From NCBI RefSeq assembly GCF_035514885.1, contig NZ_DATJCH010000021.1:1-64000 (forward strand): a DNA stretch of 64,000 nt, in the 5' to 3' direction. Positions 44,666 through 53,302 of this stretch are shown in pieces (positions within the stretch are counted from its first letter, which is position 1; each line of letters starts with the position of its first letter). This DNA is from Albibacterium sp035514885 (lineage in GTDB: Bacteria; Bacteroidota; Bacteroidia; Sphingobacteriales; Sphingobacteriaceae). Made by a program: the position numbers and the translations under genes. The notes beneath the pieces are model-generated. The model was not told where the DNA came from. It ran no database searches and was given only the letters and a program-made list of their open reading frames with translations.

Positions 44666-47662
44666 ATGAAAATTATTACCTATTGTCTAACGGTATCATT
44701 ATTTCTTTTCGCAACCAATTTATTGGCTCAAGAATCCATTACCGTAAAAGGCGTTGTTCACGATGCTGAGACTGGAGAAACTGTTCCGGGAGTTACGGTT
44801 CAGGTTAAGGGAACTACTTCAGGAACTCAAACAGATATGGATGGGAATTACTCAATCCAGGTAAATCCCACAGCAACTTTGGTGTTTAGTTTTATCAGCT
44901 ACGGCACTCAGGAAATCCCGGTTAATAACCAGCAGCAAATAGATGTAGAATTAGTAACCTCTACTCAAGAGTTAGAGCAGGTTGTTGTAATTGGGTATGG
45001 TTCTGCTGCTCGTCGCGATTTAACGGGCTCAATATCAACCGTCAAAGGAAGTGAAGTTGCTGATAAACCATCTTCTAATCCTGTTGCTTCTATCCAAGGA
45101 AAAGTAGCCGGTGTGCAAATTGTTAATTCAGGAAGACCGGGTGCGGATCCGGATATTCGAATTAGAGGAACCAACTCTATTAATAGTGTAAAACCATTGT
45201 ATGTGGTTGATGGGATATTAAATGATAATATCAATTTTATCAATCCGGCCGACATCGAGACAATGGAAGTGTTAAAGGATCCGTCGTCTTTGGCTATTTT
45301 CGGAGTTAGAGGAGCCAATGGAGTAATTATCATTACAACGAAACAAGCAAAAGCCGGCCAATTGAATTTTAATTTTAACTCAACCGTCGGATTTAAGGAC
45401 GTTTCTGATCGTATGAAACTCACCGATGCTGCCGGATTTAAACTATTATACGATGAGCAGCGCGCCAATGAAGGGATTGCTGCTTACGACTATACAAACT
45501 GGACAGCAAACACCGATTGGCAAGATCAAATATTTCAACGCGGCATCTTAAATTACAACAACCTCAGTGTAAGTGGTGCGTCAGAAAATAATAAGTTCTA
45601 CATGGGTTTAGGCTATACGCAGGAAGAAGGCGTAATTCATTATGAAAAGCTTAATAAAATCACTTTATCGCTTAATGATGAACTTCAAGTTACCGATAAT
45701 TTAAAGTTTGGTGTGAATTTTAATGGTTACAGAGCTCAGTTACCTCAAGAAAGGAGTGTAGCTTCTGCCGTAAGAGCTGCACCAATTGCCCCTGTATATA
45801 ATGATGAATATGGATTATACCATACTCTTCCAGATTTTCAACGTGCCCAAATATGGAATCCTTTAGTTGATATTTATGATCGCAGAAATACAGCAATTAA
45901 CCGCGAATACAGAGCTGTTGCCAGTGTATTTGGTGAAGTTAAATTTCTAGAGAATTTTTCTTTCAAAGCTAACTTCCTGGCAGATTATGGCTTTAATCAA
46001 GGAAGATCTTATTCTCCTTTGATCAATGTTTATAATCCGGAGATTGAAGGTGAGAGTAAAATTGATCAACTGAATAGAATCACGTCGGTTTCTCAAAATC
46101 AAAATATCTTTACTAAAGTTCAATCAGACTGGTTGCTGACATATAAAAACAGTTTTGGCGATCATAATCTAACGGCAACAGCAGGGTGGACGACCTATTA
46201 TAATTCTTATGAAACAACAAATGCCAGCAGAACGCAAGGTAGCGGGGCTCCCATTCCAAACGATCCTGATAAATGGTATGTAGGAATCGGATCTTCCGAT
46301 ACTCAGCAAGGAGACGGATCCGCCTGGGAGCGGACAACTTTATCTTTCTTAGCACGTGCACTTTATAACTACAAAGGCAAGTATTTACTGAATGGTTCAT
46401 TCAGACGTGACGGAACTTCCGGCTTTTATAAATACGGAAATCAATGGCAAAACTTTGGTGCAATAGGAGCAGGTTGGGTAATTTCTGACGAAGAATTTAT
46501 GCAAGATCGGTCTGCTATCAACAGATTGAAGTTAAAAGGATCATGGGGTATACTAGGAAACCAAAATACGGGAGGAAATCAATATCCACTGTATCCTTTG
46601 CTAGTTGCCGGTAATTCAGCTGTTTTTGGAGATAACATTATTCCGGCTTACGAACCATCTTATATACCCTATCGTGATTTAAGATGGGAACGAGTTTATG
46701 CCTGGGAGGGAGGCTTTGAATTAGATGCATTTGATAACCGTTTTTCTCTTGATGCCGTTTACTATCATAAAGATACCAAGGGAATCATTGTTACGGTTCC
46801 TGCCTCATTGGGTGTAAAAGCAGGACTTTCCAATCCGGGAGAAGTGAGCAACAAAGGAATTGAACTGTCAACTTCATGGAACCAGTCTTTCGGCGATGAT
46901 ATGTCTTTAACTATTGGGGGAAATCTTACTACGATGGACAATAAAGTAAATCGTCTTCTAGATGAAGGTTATGATATTGTTGATGGTGTTTCCAGAACAA
47001 GTGTTGATTACCCAATTGGTTATTTTTACGGTTATATCTCTGATGGTATTTATCAAACAAATGAGGAACTGCGGGTATCACCCGTACATGCAGGTGCAAA
47101 ATTGGGAGATATTAAATTTCGCGATGTAGATGGAAATGGTGAAATTAATGATGCCGATCGAACCATTATCGGTAATCCGACTCCAGACCTTACCTACGGT
47201 ATTTCACTCAACTTTACATATAAGAACTTTGATATAGGAACTGATTTTATGGGTGTATATGGCAATGAGATCTTCAGAAATTGGAATCGAAATGCTTTTG
47301 CTCAATTTAACTTCCTGGAAGATCGGCTCGAAAGATGGCATGGTGAAGGAACTTCCAATTGGGAGCCAATTATGGATTCCGGAAGAGCAAATAACCGATT
47401 AGCATCTACCTATTACATTGAAGATGGAAGTTTTTTCCGACTTAGAAACTTACAATTAGGATATAATTTTGATCAAAAAATATTAGATCGTTTGCATCTA
47501 AAATCTCTGCGAATTTTTGTGAATGCGCAAAATGTATTTACCCTTCGAAATAGTACAGGCTACACTCCAGAGATAGGAGGAAGCGCTACTTCTTTTGGAG
47601 TTGATGATGGTACCTATCCGGTGCCGGCGATTTATACATTCGGTGTGAATTTAAATTTCTAA
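44666..47662 (+). CDS. SusC/RagA-family TonB-linked outer membrane transporter
   Basis: A 998-residue outer membrane importer. Order: signal peptide (~1-22, LLAQ), a carboxypeptidase-D-like regulatory domain (ITVKGVVHDAETGETVPGVT), the TonB box region (LEQVVVIGYGSA), plug domain (GKVAGVQIVNSGRPGADPD, VVDGI) and a 22-strand barrel ending in aromatic LNF. No N-terminal secretin/STN domain is present, so it is not of the anti-sigma signalling type. It pairs with the SusD gene that follows to form a pedal-bin glycan importer powered by TonB. First gene of the polysaccharide utilisation locus. Confidence 0.96.
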   Translation: MKIITYCLTVSLFLFATNLLAQESITVKGVVHDAETGETVPGVTVQVKGTTSGTQTDMDGNYSIQVNPTATLVFSFISYGTQEIPVNNQQQIDVELVTSTQELEQVVVIGYGSAARRDLTGSISTVKGSEVADKPSSNPVASIQGKVAGVQIVNSGRPGADPDIRIRGTNSINSVKPLYVVDGILNDNINFINPADIETMEVLKDPSSLAIFGVRGANGVIIITTKQAKAGQLNFNFNSTVGFKDVSDRMKLTDAAGFKLLYDEQRANEGIAAYDYTNWTANTDWQDQIFQRGILNYNNLSVSGASENNKFYMGLGYTQEEGVIHYEKLNKITLSLNDELQVTDNLKFGVNFNGYRAQLPQERSVASAVRAAPIAPVYNDEYGLYHTLPDFQRAQIWNPLVDIYDRRNTAINREYRAVASVFGEVKFLENFSFKANFLADYGFNQGRSYSPLINVYNPEIEGESKIDQLNRITSVSQNQNIFTKVQSDWLLTYKNSFGDHNLTATAGWTTYYNSYETTNASRTQGSGAPIPNDPDKWYVGIGSSDTQQGDGSAWERTTLSFLARALYNYKGKYLLNGSFRRDGTSGFYKYGNQWQNFGAIGAGWVISDEEFMQDRSAINRLKLKGSWGILGNQNTGGNQYPLYPLLVAGNSAVFGDNIIPAYEPSYIPYRDLRWERVYAWEGGFELDAFDNRFSLDAVYYHKDTKGIIVTVPASLGVKAGLSNPGEVSNKGIELSTSWNQSFGDDMSLTIGGNLTTMDNKVNRLLDEGYDIVDGVSRTSVDYPIGYFYGYISDGIYQTNEELRVSPVHAGAKLGDIKFRDVDGNGEINDADRTIIGNPTPDLTYGISLNFTYKNFDIGTDFMGVYGNEIFRNWNRNAFAQFNFLEDRLERWHGEGTSNWEPIMDSGRANNRLASTYYIEDGSFFRLRNLQLGYNFDQKILDRLHLKSLRIFVNAQNVFTLRNSTGYTPEIGGSATSFGVDDGTYPVPAIYTFGVNLNF

Positions 47663-47680
47663 TTGTTAAAGAATTCGGTT

Positions 47681-49174
47681 ATGAAAAACTTAAATAATAT
47701 ATATACTAAAATATCTGCTTTAATGGTTATGGTGATGATAATCGCCGCAGGATGTAAAAAAGATTTTCTGGATAGAAAACCTCTGGGACAATTAACGGAG
47801 GAAGATTTAGATCCCGGTTCTCTTGAAGGACAGGTGTTTGCAATTTACGGTGGCGGACTTCGAAATGAAGGTATTAGTGGCCTTCCCTATATAGCTGTCC
47901 ATAATATGCGAGCAGACGATGCAGATAAAGGTAGCGCACCCGGCGATGGGGAAGACGCTGCAAATATTTTTGATAAATTTCAATATGTTAAGGATTTTTG
48001 GTTGATAAATTCATACTGGACAGGGCAATATAACCTGATAAACCTGTCTAATAATGTGATTTCAGCAGCTGATTCCATTGAGAATACGCCTACTACTTTA
48101 ATCAACTTGGGTGAAGCTAAGTTCTTTCGGGCATTTGCGTATTTTAATTTAGTACGAGCTTTCGGAGAGGTGCCAAAAATTGATTTTCGAATTACTGATC
48201 CATCGCAGGCCATTGTACCCAAATCTCCGATTGCAGATATCTATCAATTGATTGATGCCGATTTGCAGGAAGCAGTAGCTGCCTTACCTCCAAGCTGGAG
48301 CAGTCAGTTTGTTGGTAGAGTAACCAAAGGAGCAGCTTTGGCCCTGCAGGCTAAAACATTTTTAGCGCGTAATATGTGGTCAAGGGCATTGGCTTCTTCC
48401 GAAGCGGTTATTATGTTGGGAGAATATGATTTAAGTACTCCCTATAATCAGATATTCAGGGAGTCGCAGGAAAATGGAAAAGAGTCTGTTTTTGAAATTC
48501 AGGCATTTTATTCACAAAGCAACACCTCAGTTGGTATTACCTATGCCAGCCGACAAGGGGTAAGAGGATCGGGAGATTGGAACTTAGGATGGGGATGGAA
48601 TGTACCGAATCAGAAAATGGCAGATGCTTTTGAACCCGGCGACCCGAGAAAGGATGAAACGTTGCTGTATACCGGTCAAGTAAACTCTCCTTATGGCGAA
48701 TTTCTTCCTGCAGGTCTTCCAAGACCTTATTGGAGTAAAAAAGTATATACCAATCCAGATATCCGAAGGTCAACCGGTAGCTTACAAGGTCAATGGTTCA
48801 ATATGCGTATCATTAGGTATGCAGATGTTATTCTTATGGCAGCAGAAGCAGCAAATGAATTAGGAGGAACAGCAAATATTGAAAAATCCTTAGAGTATTT
48901 AGAAATGGTACGCGCCAGAGCCCGGGGAAGTAATCCTGCGGTATTGCCAGAAGTAACAACGACCGATCAGGCAGCACTTCGCCAAGCCATTCGACATGAA
49001 AGACAGGTGGAATTGGGAATGGAGAATGAACGATTCTTTGATTTAGTTCGTTGGGGAATTGCAGACGATGTTCTTGCTGATGCAGGTTATCAGCATAAAA
49101 ATCGTTTCCTACCAATACCTCAACCGGAAATAGATAAAGCAGGAGGTGTTTTAGTGCAAAATCCAGATTATTAA
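47681..49174 (+). CDS. SusD/RagB-family glycan-binding lipoprotein
   Basis: A surface lipoprotein that closes over SusC, 497 residues from the ATG at 47681 (an in-frame TTG directly after the SusC stop gives a longer frame). The signal ends with a lipobox (IIAAGCKK). The TPR-like SusD fold is visible in LGEAKFFRAFAYFNLVRAFGEVP and the C-terminal RHERQVELGMENERFFDLVRWG and FLPIPQPEID motifs. It is translationally close to susC and followed by a LamG lipoprotein gene after 23 bp. Confidence 0.95.
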   Translation: MKNLNNIYTKISALMVMVMIIAAGCKKDFLDRKPLGQLTEEDLDPGSLEGQVFAIYGGGLRNEGISGLPYIAVHNMRADDADKGSAPGDGEDAANIFDKFQYVKDFWLINSYWTGQYNLINLSNNVISAADSIENTPTTLINLGEAKFFRAFAYFNLVRAFGEVPKIDFRITDPSQAIVPKSPIADIYQLIDADLQEAVAALPPSWSSQFVGRVTKGAALALQAKTFLARNMWSRALASSEAVIMLGEYDLSTPYNQIFRESQENGKESVFEIQAFYSQSNTSVGITYASRQGVRGSGDWNLGWGWNVPNQKMADAFEPGDPRKDETLLYTGQVNSPYGEFLPAGLPRPYWSKKVYTNPDIRRSTGSLQGQWFNMRIIRYADVILMAAEAANELGGTANIEKSLEYLEMVRARARGSNPAVLPEVTTTDQAALRQAIRHERQVELGMENERFFDLVRWGIADDVLADAGYQHKNRFLPIPQPEIDKAGGVLVQNPDY

Positions 49175-49197
49175 TTAAGACATCAAAATTGATAAAG

Positions 49198-50034
49198 ATG
49201 AAAAATATACTTTCAAAATCAATATATGGAGGGCTCTTTATTCTCCTTATTGTTGCAAGCTTCAGTGCTTGTCAGAAAATGGAAAGACCGGCAATGAATA
49301 TCATACCCGACGATACTGCGCGATTAAATGGTCCGCTTCAATTGTTCCTTTCCTTTGAAGACAGTCCAATTGATAGCATACATGATGCTAAAGGTAATGC
49401 AAAAGGGAATAGCTATGTTGAAGGCATTAAAGGTAAAGCATATAAAGGGTCAACTACCGGACAAATTCAATATTCCAATGCCGGGAAATTAGCTGAAATG
49501 ACCAGCTTTACAGTGGCCTTCTGGATGAATACAGAAAAGCATAGCGGGGGAGGGCAATCGGTATTTATGATGCCCAATACGAGTGATTTCTGGGGAAACT
49601 TATTCGCAATTATTGAAGGGAACGACAATCCGGACGATAACTCGATGCTTTTTAAATTTAATTTCGCCGGAAACTGGGTTGAATTTAGCGGCAATAATGG
49701 TCTCGACCGACTGCCTGATATGTATGGTAAGTGGCATCATTTGGCTTTTAGCTACGATGAAAATACTTCAAAATTCGCTGCCTACTTAGATGGGGAAAAG
49801 ATGAATTTACCGGCAAATATCAGTGATCGGAAAAAAGATAATGCGCCTTTGGGTAAATTAAGCTTTAAAGATGCATCTCAGTTTGCTATCGGTGCTTATC
49901 AGCAACATATCGGAATCCAGGGAGATCCTCAAGATTGGATGTTGCATTATACTGGTATGCTTGATCAATTTCGGGTATATACAAAGGCTCTAAATGACGA
50001 AGAGGTAAAAGCATTATTTACTAAGAAAGAATAA
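49198..50034 (+). CDS. LamG/concanavalin A-like lipoprotein
   Basis: 278 residues from the ATG at 49198. The lipobox is ASFSACQK (Cys after ~23 residues). The mature part is a single jelly-roll LamG/laminin-G-3-type domain: SFTVAFWMNTEKHSGGG, GKWHHLAFSYDENTSKFAAYLDGE and the ending GMLDQFRVYTKALNDEEVKALF. No catalytic glutamate pair of a lyase or GH16 is evident, so it is more likely a surface glycan-binding protein. Third gene of the locus. Confidence 0.85.
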   Translation: MKNILSKSIYGGLFILLIVASFSACQKMERPAMNIIPDDTARLNGPLQLFLSFEDSPIDSIHDAKGNAKGNSYVEGIKGKAYKGSTTGQIQYSNAGKLAEMTSFTVAFWMNTEKHSGGGQSVFMMPNTSDFWGNLFAIIEGNDNPDDNSMLFKFNFAGNWVEFSGNNGLDRLPDMYGKWHHLAFSYDENTSKFAAYLDGEKMNLPANISDRKKDNAPLGKLSFKDASQFAIGAYQQHIGIQGDPQDWMLHYTGMLDQFRVYTKALNDEEVKALFTKKE

Positions 50035-50078
50035 GCTAATAGAAAAATAGGTTAATGAAAATTGGATATCTTTATAAT

Positions 50079-51500
50079 ATGTTGAATTTAAAGAGGATTA
50101 TGGCGAATATAAGCTTCGTTCAGATTTTTTTGATGGTTGGTTTTATTGGCATTACAGGATGTAGCACTCCGAAATCAGCAGAGTCTAATCCGCCTGCCGA
50201 ACAAACGAACCTCAGCGATGACTCCTTACTTACCCTTGCCCAAAAGCAAACTTTTCAATACTTCTGGGAAGGTGCGGAAAATATATCAGGACTAGCTCGT
50301 GAGCGAATTCATATCGATGGAGACTATCCGCAGAATGATCAGGATGTTGTCACAACCGGAGGAAGTGGTTTTGGTATAATGACTATTCTGGTGGGAATTG
50401 AGCGAGGATTTATCACACGTTCGGAAGGTTATAATCGATTGAATAGAATTGTGGATTATTTAGGGAAAGCCGACAGATTTCATGGGGCGTGGCCACATTG
50501 GTTGTATGGCCCGACTGGAAAAGTTAAGCCATTTGGAGAAAAGGATAATGGTGGCGACCTGGTAGAAACGGCATTTATGGCTCAGGCTTTACTATGCGTC
50601 CGACAATATTTTAATGATGGTAATATTGAAGAAAAGAGCTTGGCTAAGAAAGCAGACGAGCTTTGGAAAGGAATTGATTGGAATTTCTACCGTAATGGTG
50701 ATCAAAATGTGCTTTATTGGCATTGGAGTCCTAATTATGAATGGACTATTAATTTTCCAATCAGAGGGTACGATGAATGTTTAATTACTTATGTATTAGC
50801 TGCTTCCTCACCAACACATGGAGTGCCTGCCGAAGTATATCATGAAGGCTGGGCAAGGAATGGAGCAATAAAATCAAGTGCAGAACAGTACGGATATCAA
50901 TTAATACTTGCTCATAATGGACATGAAGGGACGGTTGGACCGCTTTTTTGGTCGCAATATTCTTATTTAGCTCTTGATCCGCGCGGATTGAAAGATCATT
51001 ATGCCGATTATTGGACATTAAATAGAAATCATGCTTTGATTAATCGGGAGTATGCCATTGAAAATCCAAAAAACTTTAAAGGCTATGGTGCAAATACCTG
51101 GGGCCTCACAGCCAGCTATTCTGTGGATGGCTATTCAGCTCACAGTCCTAAAAATGATCTGGGTGTTATAACTCCTACAGCTGCCATCTCATCCATCCCA
51201 TATACGCCGGAGTATAGTATGGAGGTTATTCGCCATCTATACAATGATTTGGGTGATAAACTCTGGGGAAAGTATGGCTTTTACGATGCTTTTAGTGAAA
51301 CTGATAATTGGTTTCCAAAACGTTATTTAGCAATTGACCAGGGAACCATTCCGGTAATGATTGAGAATTATCGGAGTGGTTTATTATGGAATTTATTTAT
51401 GAGTGCACCTGAAATACAAGCCGGTCTTTTAAAACTTGGTTTTACAAGTACACAACATACACTTACAGCAAATCAAGCAATCGCAGAGGAAGTACAATGA
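50079..51500 (+). CDS. GH144-like glycosidase lipoprotein (glucoamylase-like)
   Basis: About 473 residues from the ATG at 50079 (an upstream ATG at 50055 gives a longer leader). Lipobox: IGITGCST. The rest is an (alpha/alpha)6-barrel protein of the COG5368/glycoamylase-like family with TLAQKQTFQYFWEGAENISGL, GGSGFGIMTILVGIERGF, GGDLVETAFMAQALL and the LDQGTIPVMIENYRSGLLW-like end. Family GH144 enzymes from Bacteroidota are endo-beta-1,2-glucanases. Together with SusCD the locus most likely handles beta-1,2-glucan, but a GH3 beta-glucosidase is missing nearby. Confidence 0.85.
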   Translation: MLNLKRIMANISFVQIFLMVGFIGITGCSTPKSAESNPPAEQTNLSDDSLLTLAQKQTFQYFWEGAENISGLARERIHIDGDYPQNDQDVVTTGGSGFGIMTILVGIERGFITRSEGYNRLNRIVDYLGKADRFHGAWPHWLYGPTGKVKPFGEKDNGGDLVETAFMAQALLCVRQYFNDGNIEEKSLAKKADELWKGIDWNFYRNGDQNVLYWHWSPNYEWTINFPIRGYDECLITYVLAASSPTHGVPAEVYHEGWARNGAIKSSAEQYGYQLILAHNGHEGTVGPLFWSQYSYLALDPRGLKDHYADYWTLNRNHALINREYAIENPKNFKGYGANTWGLTASYSVDGYSAHSPKNDLGVITPTAAISSIPYTPEYSMEVIRHLYNDLGDKLWGKYGFYDAFSETDNWFPKRYLAIDQGTIPVMIENYRSGLLWNLFMSAPEIQAGLLKLGFTSTQHTLTANQAIAEEVQ

Positions 51501-51637
51501 TGAAGAATTTCATTTATTGTGCCTTCCAAACTGCCGTATAGATAACATTCTTCTAAAAATCCCCATTTTCTGGGATTGTTCACTACATCGTGAAGAAGTA
51601 ACTTTACAGTACAATTGTTCTATCAAAAGTATTTACT

Positions 51638-52585
51638 ATGAAAAAGATAACTATTCTACTATTTTGTTTATCCATCATATTGATGGCCTGTAACAAAGAT
51701 AAGGATGACTTAGGAAGTCCAGCGGGTAGTGAATTGAAGAAATTACCCGGTAATATTTATTATAAATGGGCGGATGAGGGGATTTTCGTATTAAATCTAC
51801 CTTCAGCCAGCCAGAGTTTATTATTACAGGACAAAATTCGACGAAATGATTGGGATATCAGTTTTGATAACAAATATGTTTTAGAGTGTTCGGATGTTCA
51901 GGGTGATTATCAAGCTAGTCAATTTACCCTTTCCAATATATCGGACGGCACCATTGTCAAACAATTTAAGTATTATGCCTCAGAAGGAGATATCGCCACA
52001 GGAACCCTTTCACCCAACGGGCAGCTCATCGCTATTGACCCAACATTCCATGATGGTATTGTCATCACCGATCTGGACGGCAATGAAGTGAAACATATCC
52101 TGACAGTAAATAACGAGAAGATTACTGAAGACCCAGTGTGGATGTCTGACAATACATTACTTATTACACATAAACAATTTTTACTGAAGAGCAATGCTGA
52201 TTTTACTCAAGTAAGTCTTATAAAGGAATTTGATTTTCAGGATTGGGGATCGCCCGCGGTAAGCAGAGATGGGAAAAAGATTGCTTTTTCGGCCTCAAAA
52301 CACATATGGTTAATGAATGCAGATGGCACTGACCTGAAACAGGTGACCAAAAGTAGCACAGCGGAAACGTCTCCTCAATTTTCCCCTGATGGGAAATACC
52401 TATTGATCGGAACTGACTTTCACATTACCGGGCCCTTTGGAAGTATTTTCTATCTCAAAGTAATTCCTGCAGATGGTAGGCAATACCAAGTAGATGATGA
52501 TGCAGAGAGCGAAGGCGTTATACCGTTGATATTGAACGGAAAAAGTCAGCCCGAGGCAGGTGATGGTAGAATGGTCTGGCGCTGA
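51638..52585 (+). CDS. TolB-like beta-propeller lipoprotein
   Basis: A 315-residue lipoprotein (SIILMACNK lipobox). It has repeated WD40/PD40-type blades: TLSPNGQLIAIDPTF, AVSRDGKKIAFSAS, LMNADGTDLKQVTK and FSPDGKYLLIG. Such exported propellers bind proteins or glycans, and the function is not known. It is 137 bp after the glycosidase gene and could be an extra surface component or a separate gene. Its frame continues past the TGA stop into a 28-codon fragment that also looks like a propeller blade. Confidence 0.82.
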   Translation: MKKITILLFCLSIILMACNKDKDDLGSPAGSELKKLPGNIYYKWADEGIFVLNLPSASQSLLLQDKIRRNDWDISFDNKYVLECSDVQGDYQASQFTLSNISDGTIVKQFKYYASEGDIATGTLSPNGQLIAIDPTFHDGIVITDLDGNEVKHILTVNNEKITEDPVWMSDNTLLITHKQFLLKSNADFTQVSLIKEFDFQDWGSPAVSRDGKKIAFSASKHIWLMNADGTDLKQVTKSSTAETSPQFSPDGKYLLIGTDFHITGPFGSIFYLKVIPADGRQYQVDDDAESEGVIPLILNGKSQPEAGDGRMVWR

Positions 52586-52600
52586 TTTAAACAAAAACGA

Positions 52601-52687
52601 ATGAAAAAGAAAAAATTTATATATGCTTCTGCTTTTCGCGAAACCGATGCTGCATGGAGTAGGGATGGAAAATTATATTATTCCTAA
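52601..52687 (+). pseudogene. Short in-frame beta-propeller remnant
   Basis: A 28-codon frame (MKKKKFIYASAFRETDAAWS to RDGKLYYS) beginning 15 bp after, and in the same frame as, the TGA of the propeller lipoprotein gene. Its WSRDGKLYYS end resembles a PD40 blade. It has no signal or complete domain and overlaps the end of the convergent response regulator gene by 15 bp. It is most likely the leftover of a longer or second propeller gene. Confidence 0.5.
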
Positions 52688-53302
52688 TTCTTTTGCTTTT
52701 TGCAGAAGATTAATTGTTTTGCTGACATTAAACTTGCGTAACAGATTTTTACGATGGCTGTCGACCGTTAGAGAACTGATAAACATTTTTTCTGCAACCA
52801 TGGTTGAGGTTAATCCTTCATCCAGGTATTGCAAAACCTCCTTTTCCCTTTTAGTAATCGGTGGAATCTCCATCAATTCTGTTTTAGTAAGAGAGGTAAG
52901 CGTACTTTGAGCTTCTTTACCAAAATAAAGTCCCCCTTCATAAATATGACGTATTGCTTGTTCTACAACGTTTACGGATTCACTTTTTACCAGATAACCG
53001 GAAGCACCATTATTGAGCATTCTTACAATAACACTGCGTTCATTAAAGTTACTTAAGCCTAGAATTCTGATGTCGGGATATTTCTTCTTTACCTCCATGC
53101 AAACATCGATGCCATTTTCATCAGGAAGGTTTACGTCCAACAATAAAACATCAGCCATTGTCACTGGTAGAATATCCATCAATTCAGCAGCGCTACCTGC
53201 AGTGGCAACTACTTCCATATCCTCCTTTTGAGTAATGAAACTATGGATCCCTTCAGTAATTAAAGGGTGGTCGTCACAAATGATGATTCTAATTCTCTTC
53301 AT
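52673..53302 (-). CDS. NarL/LuxR-family response regulator
   Basis: A 209-residue two-domain response regulator. The receiver has acidic residues DD at 10-11, phosphoacceptor Asp56 in LLLDVNLP, and Lys near residue 105 (YLVKSES). The C-terminal LuxR helix-turn-helix is at ~143-205 (ITKREKEVLQYLDEGLTSTM, SLTVDSHRKNLLRKFNVS). It overlaps the kinase gene by 4 bp, so the pair is translationally coupled. It is convergent with the propeller lipoprotein gene; whether it regulates the neighbouring locus is unknown. Confidence 0.95.
   Translation of the reverse strand: MKRIRIIICDDHPLITEGIHSFITQKEDMEVVATAGSAAELMDILPVTMADVLLLDVNLPDENGIDVCMEVKKKYPDIRILGLSNFNERSVIVRMLNNGASGYLVKSESVNVVEQAIRHIYEGGLYFGKEAQSTLTSLTKTELMEIPPITKREKEVLQYLDEGLTSTMVAEKMFISSLTVDSHRKNLLRKFNVSKTINLLQKAKELGII

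Noticed and set aside
44965..45468. 167-codon frame antisense to susC
   Set aside because: It lies wholly within a secure gene, has no recognisable domain and no start context.
51500..51637. Small gene between the glycosidase and the propeller lipoprotein
   Set aside because: The frame there overlaps the ends of both neighbours and shows no protein-like sequence.
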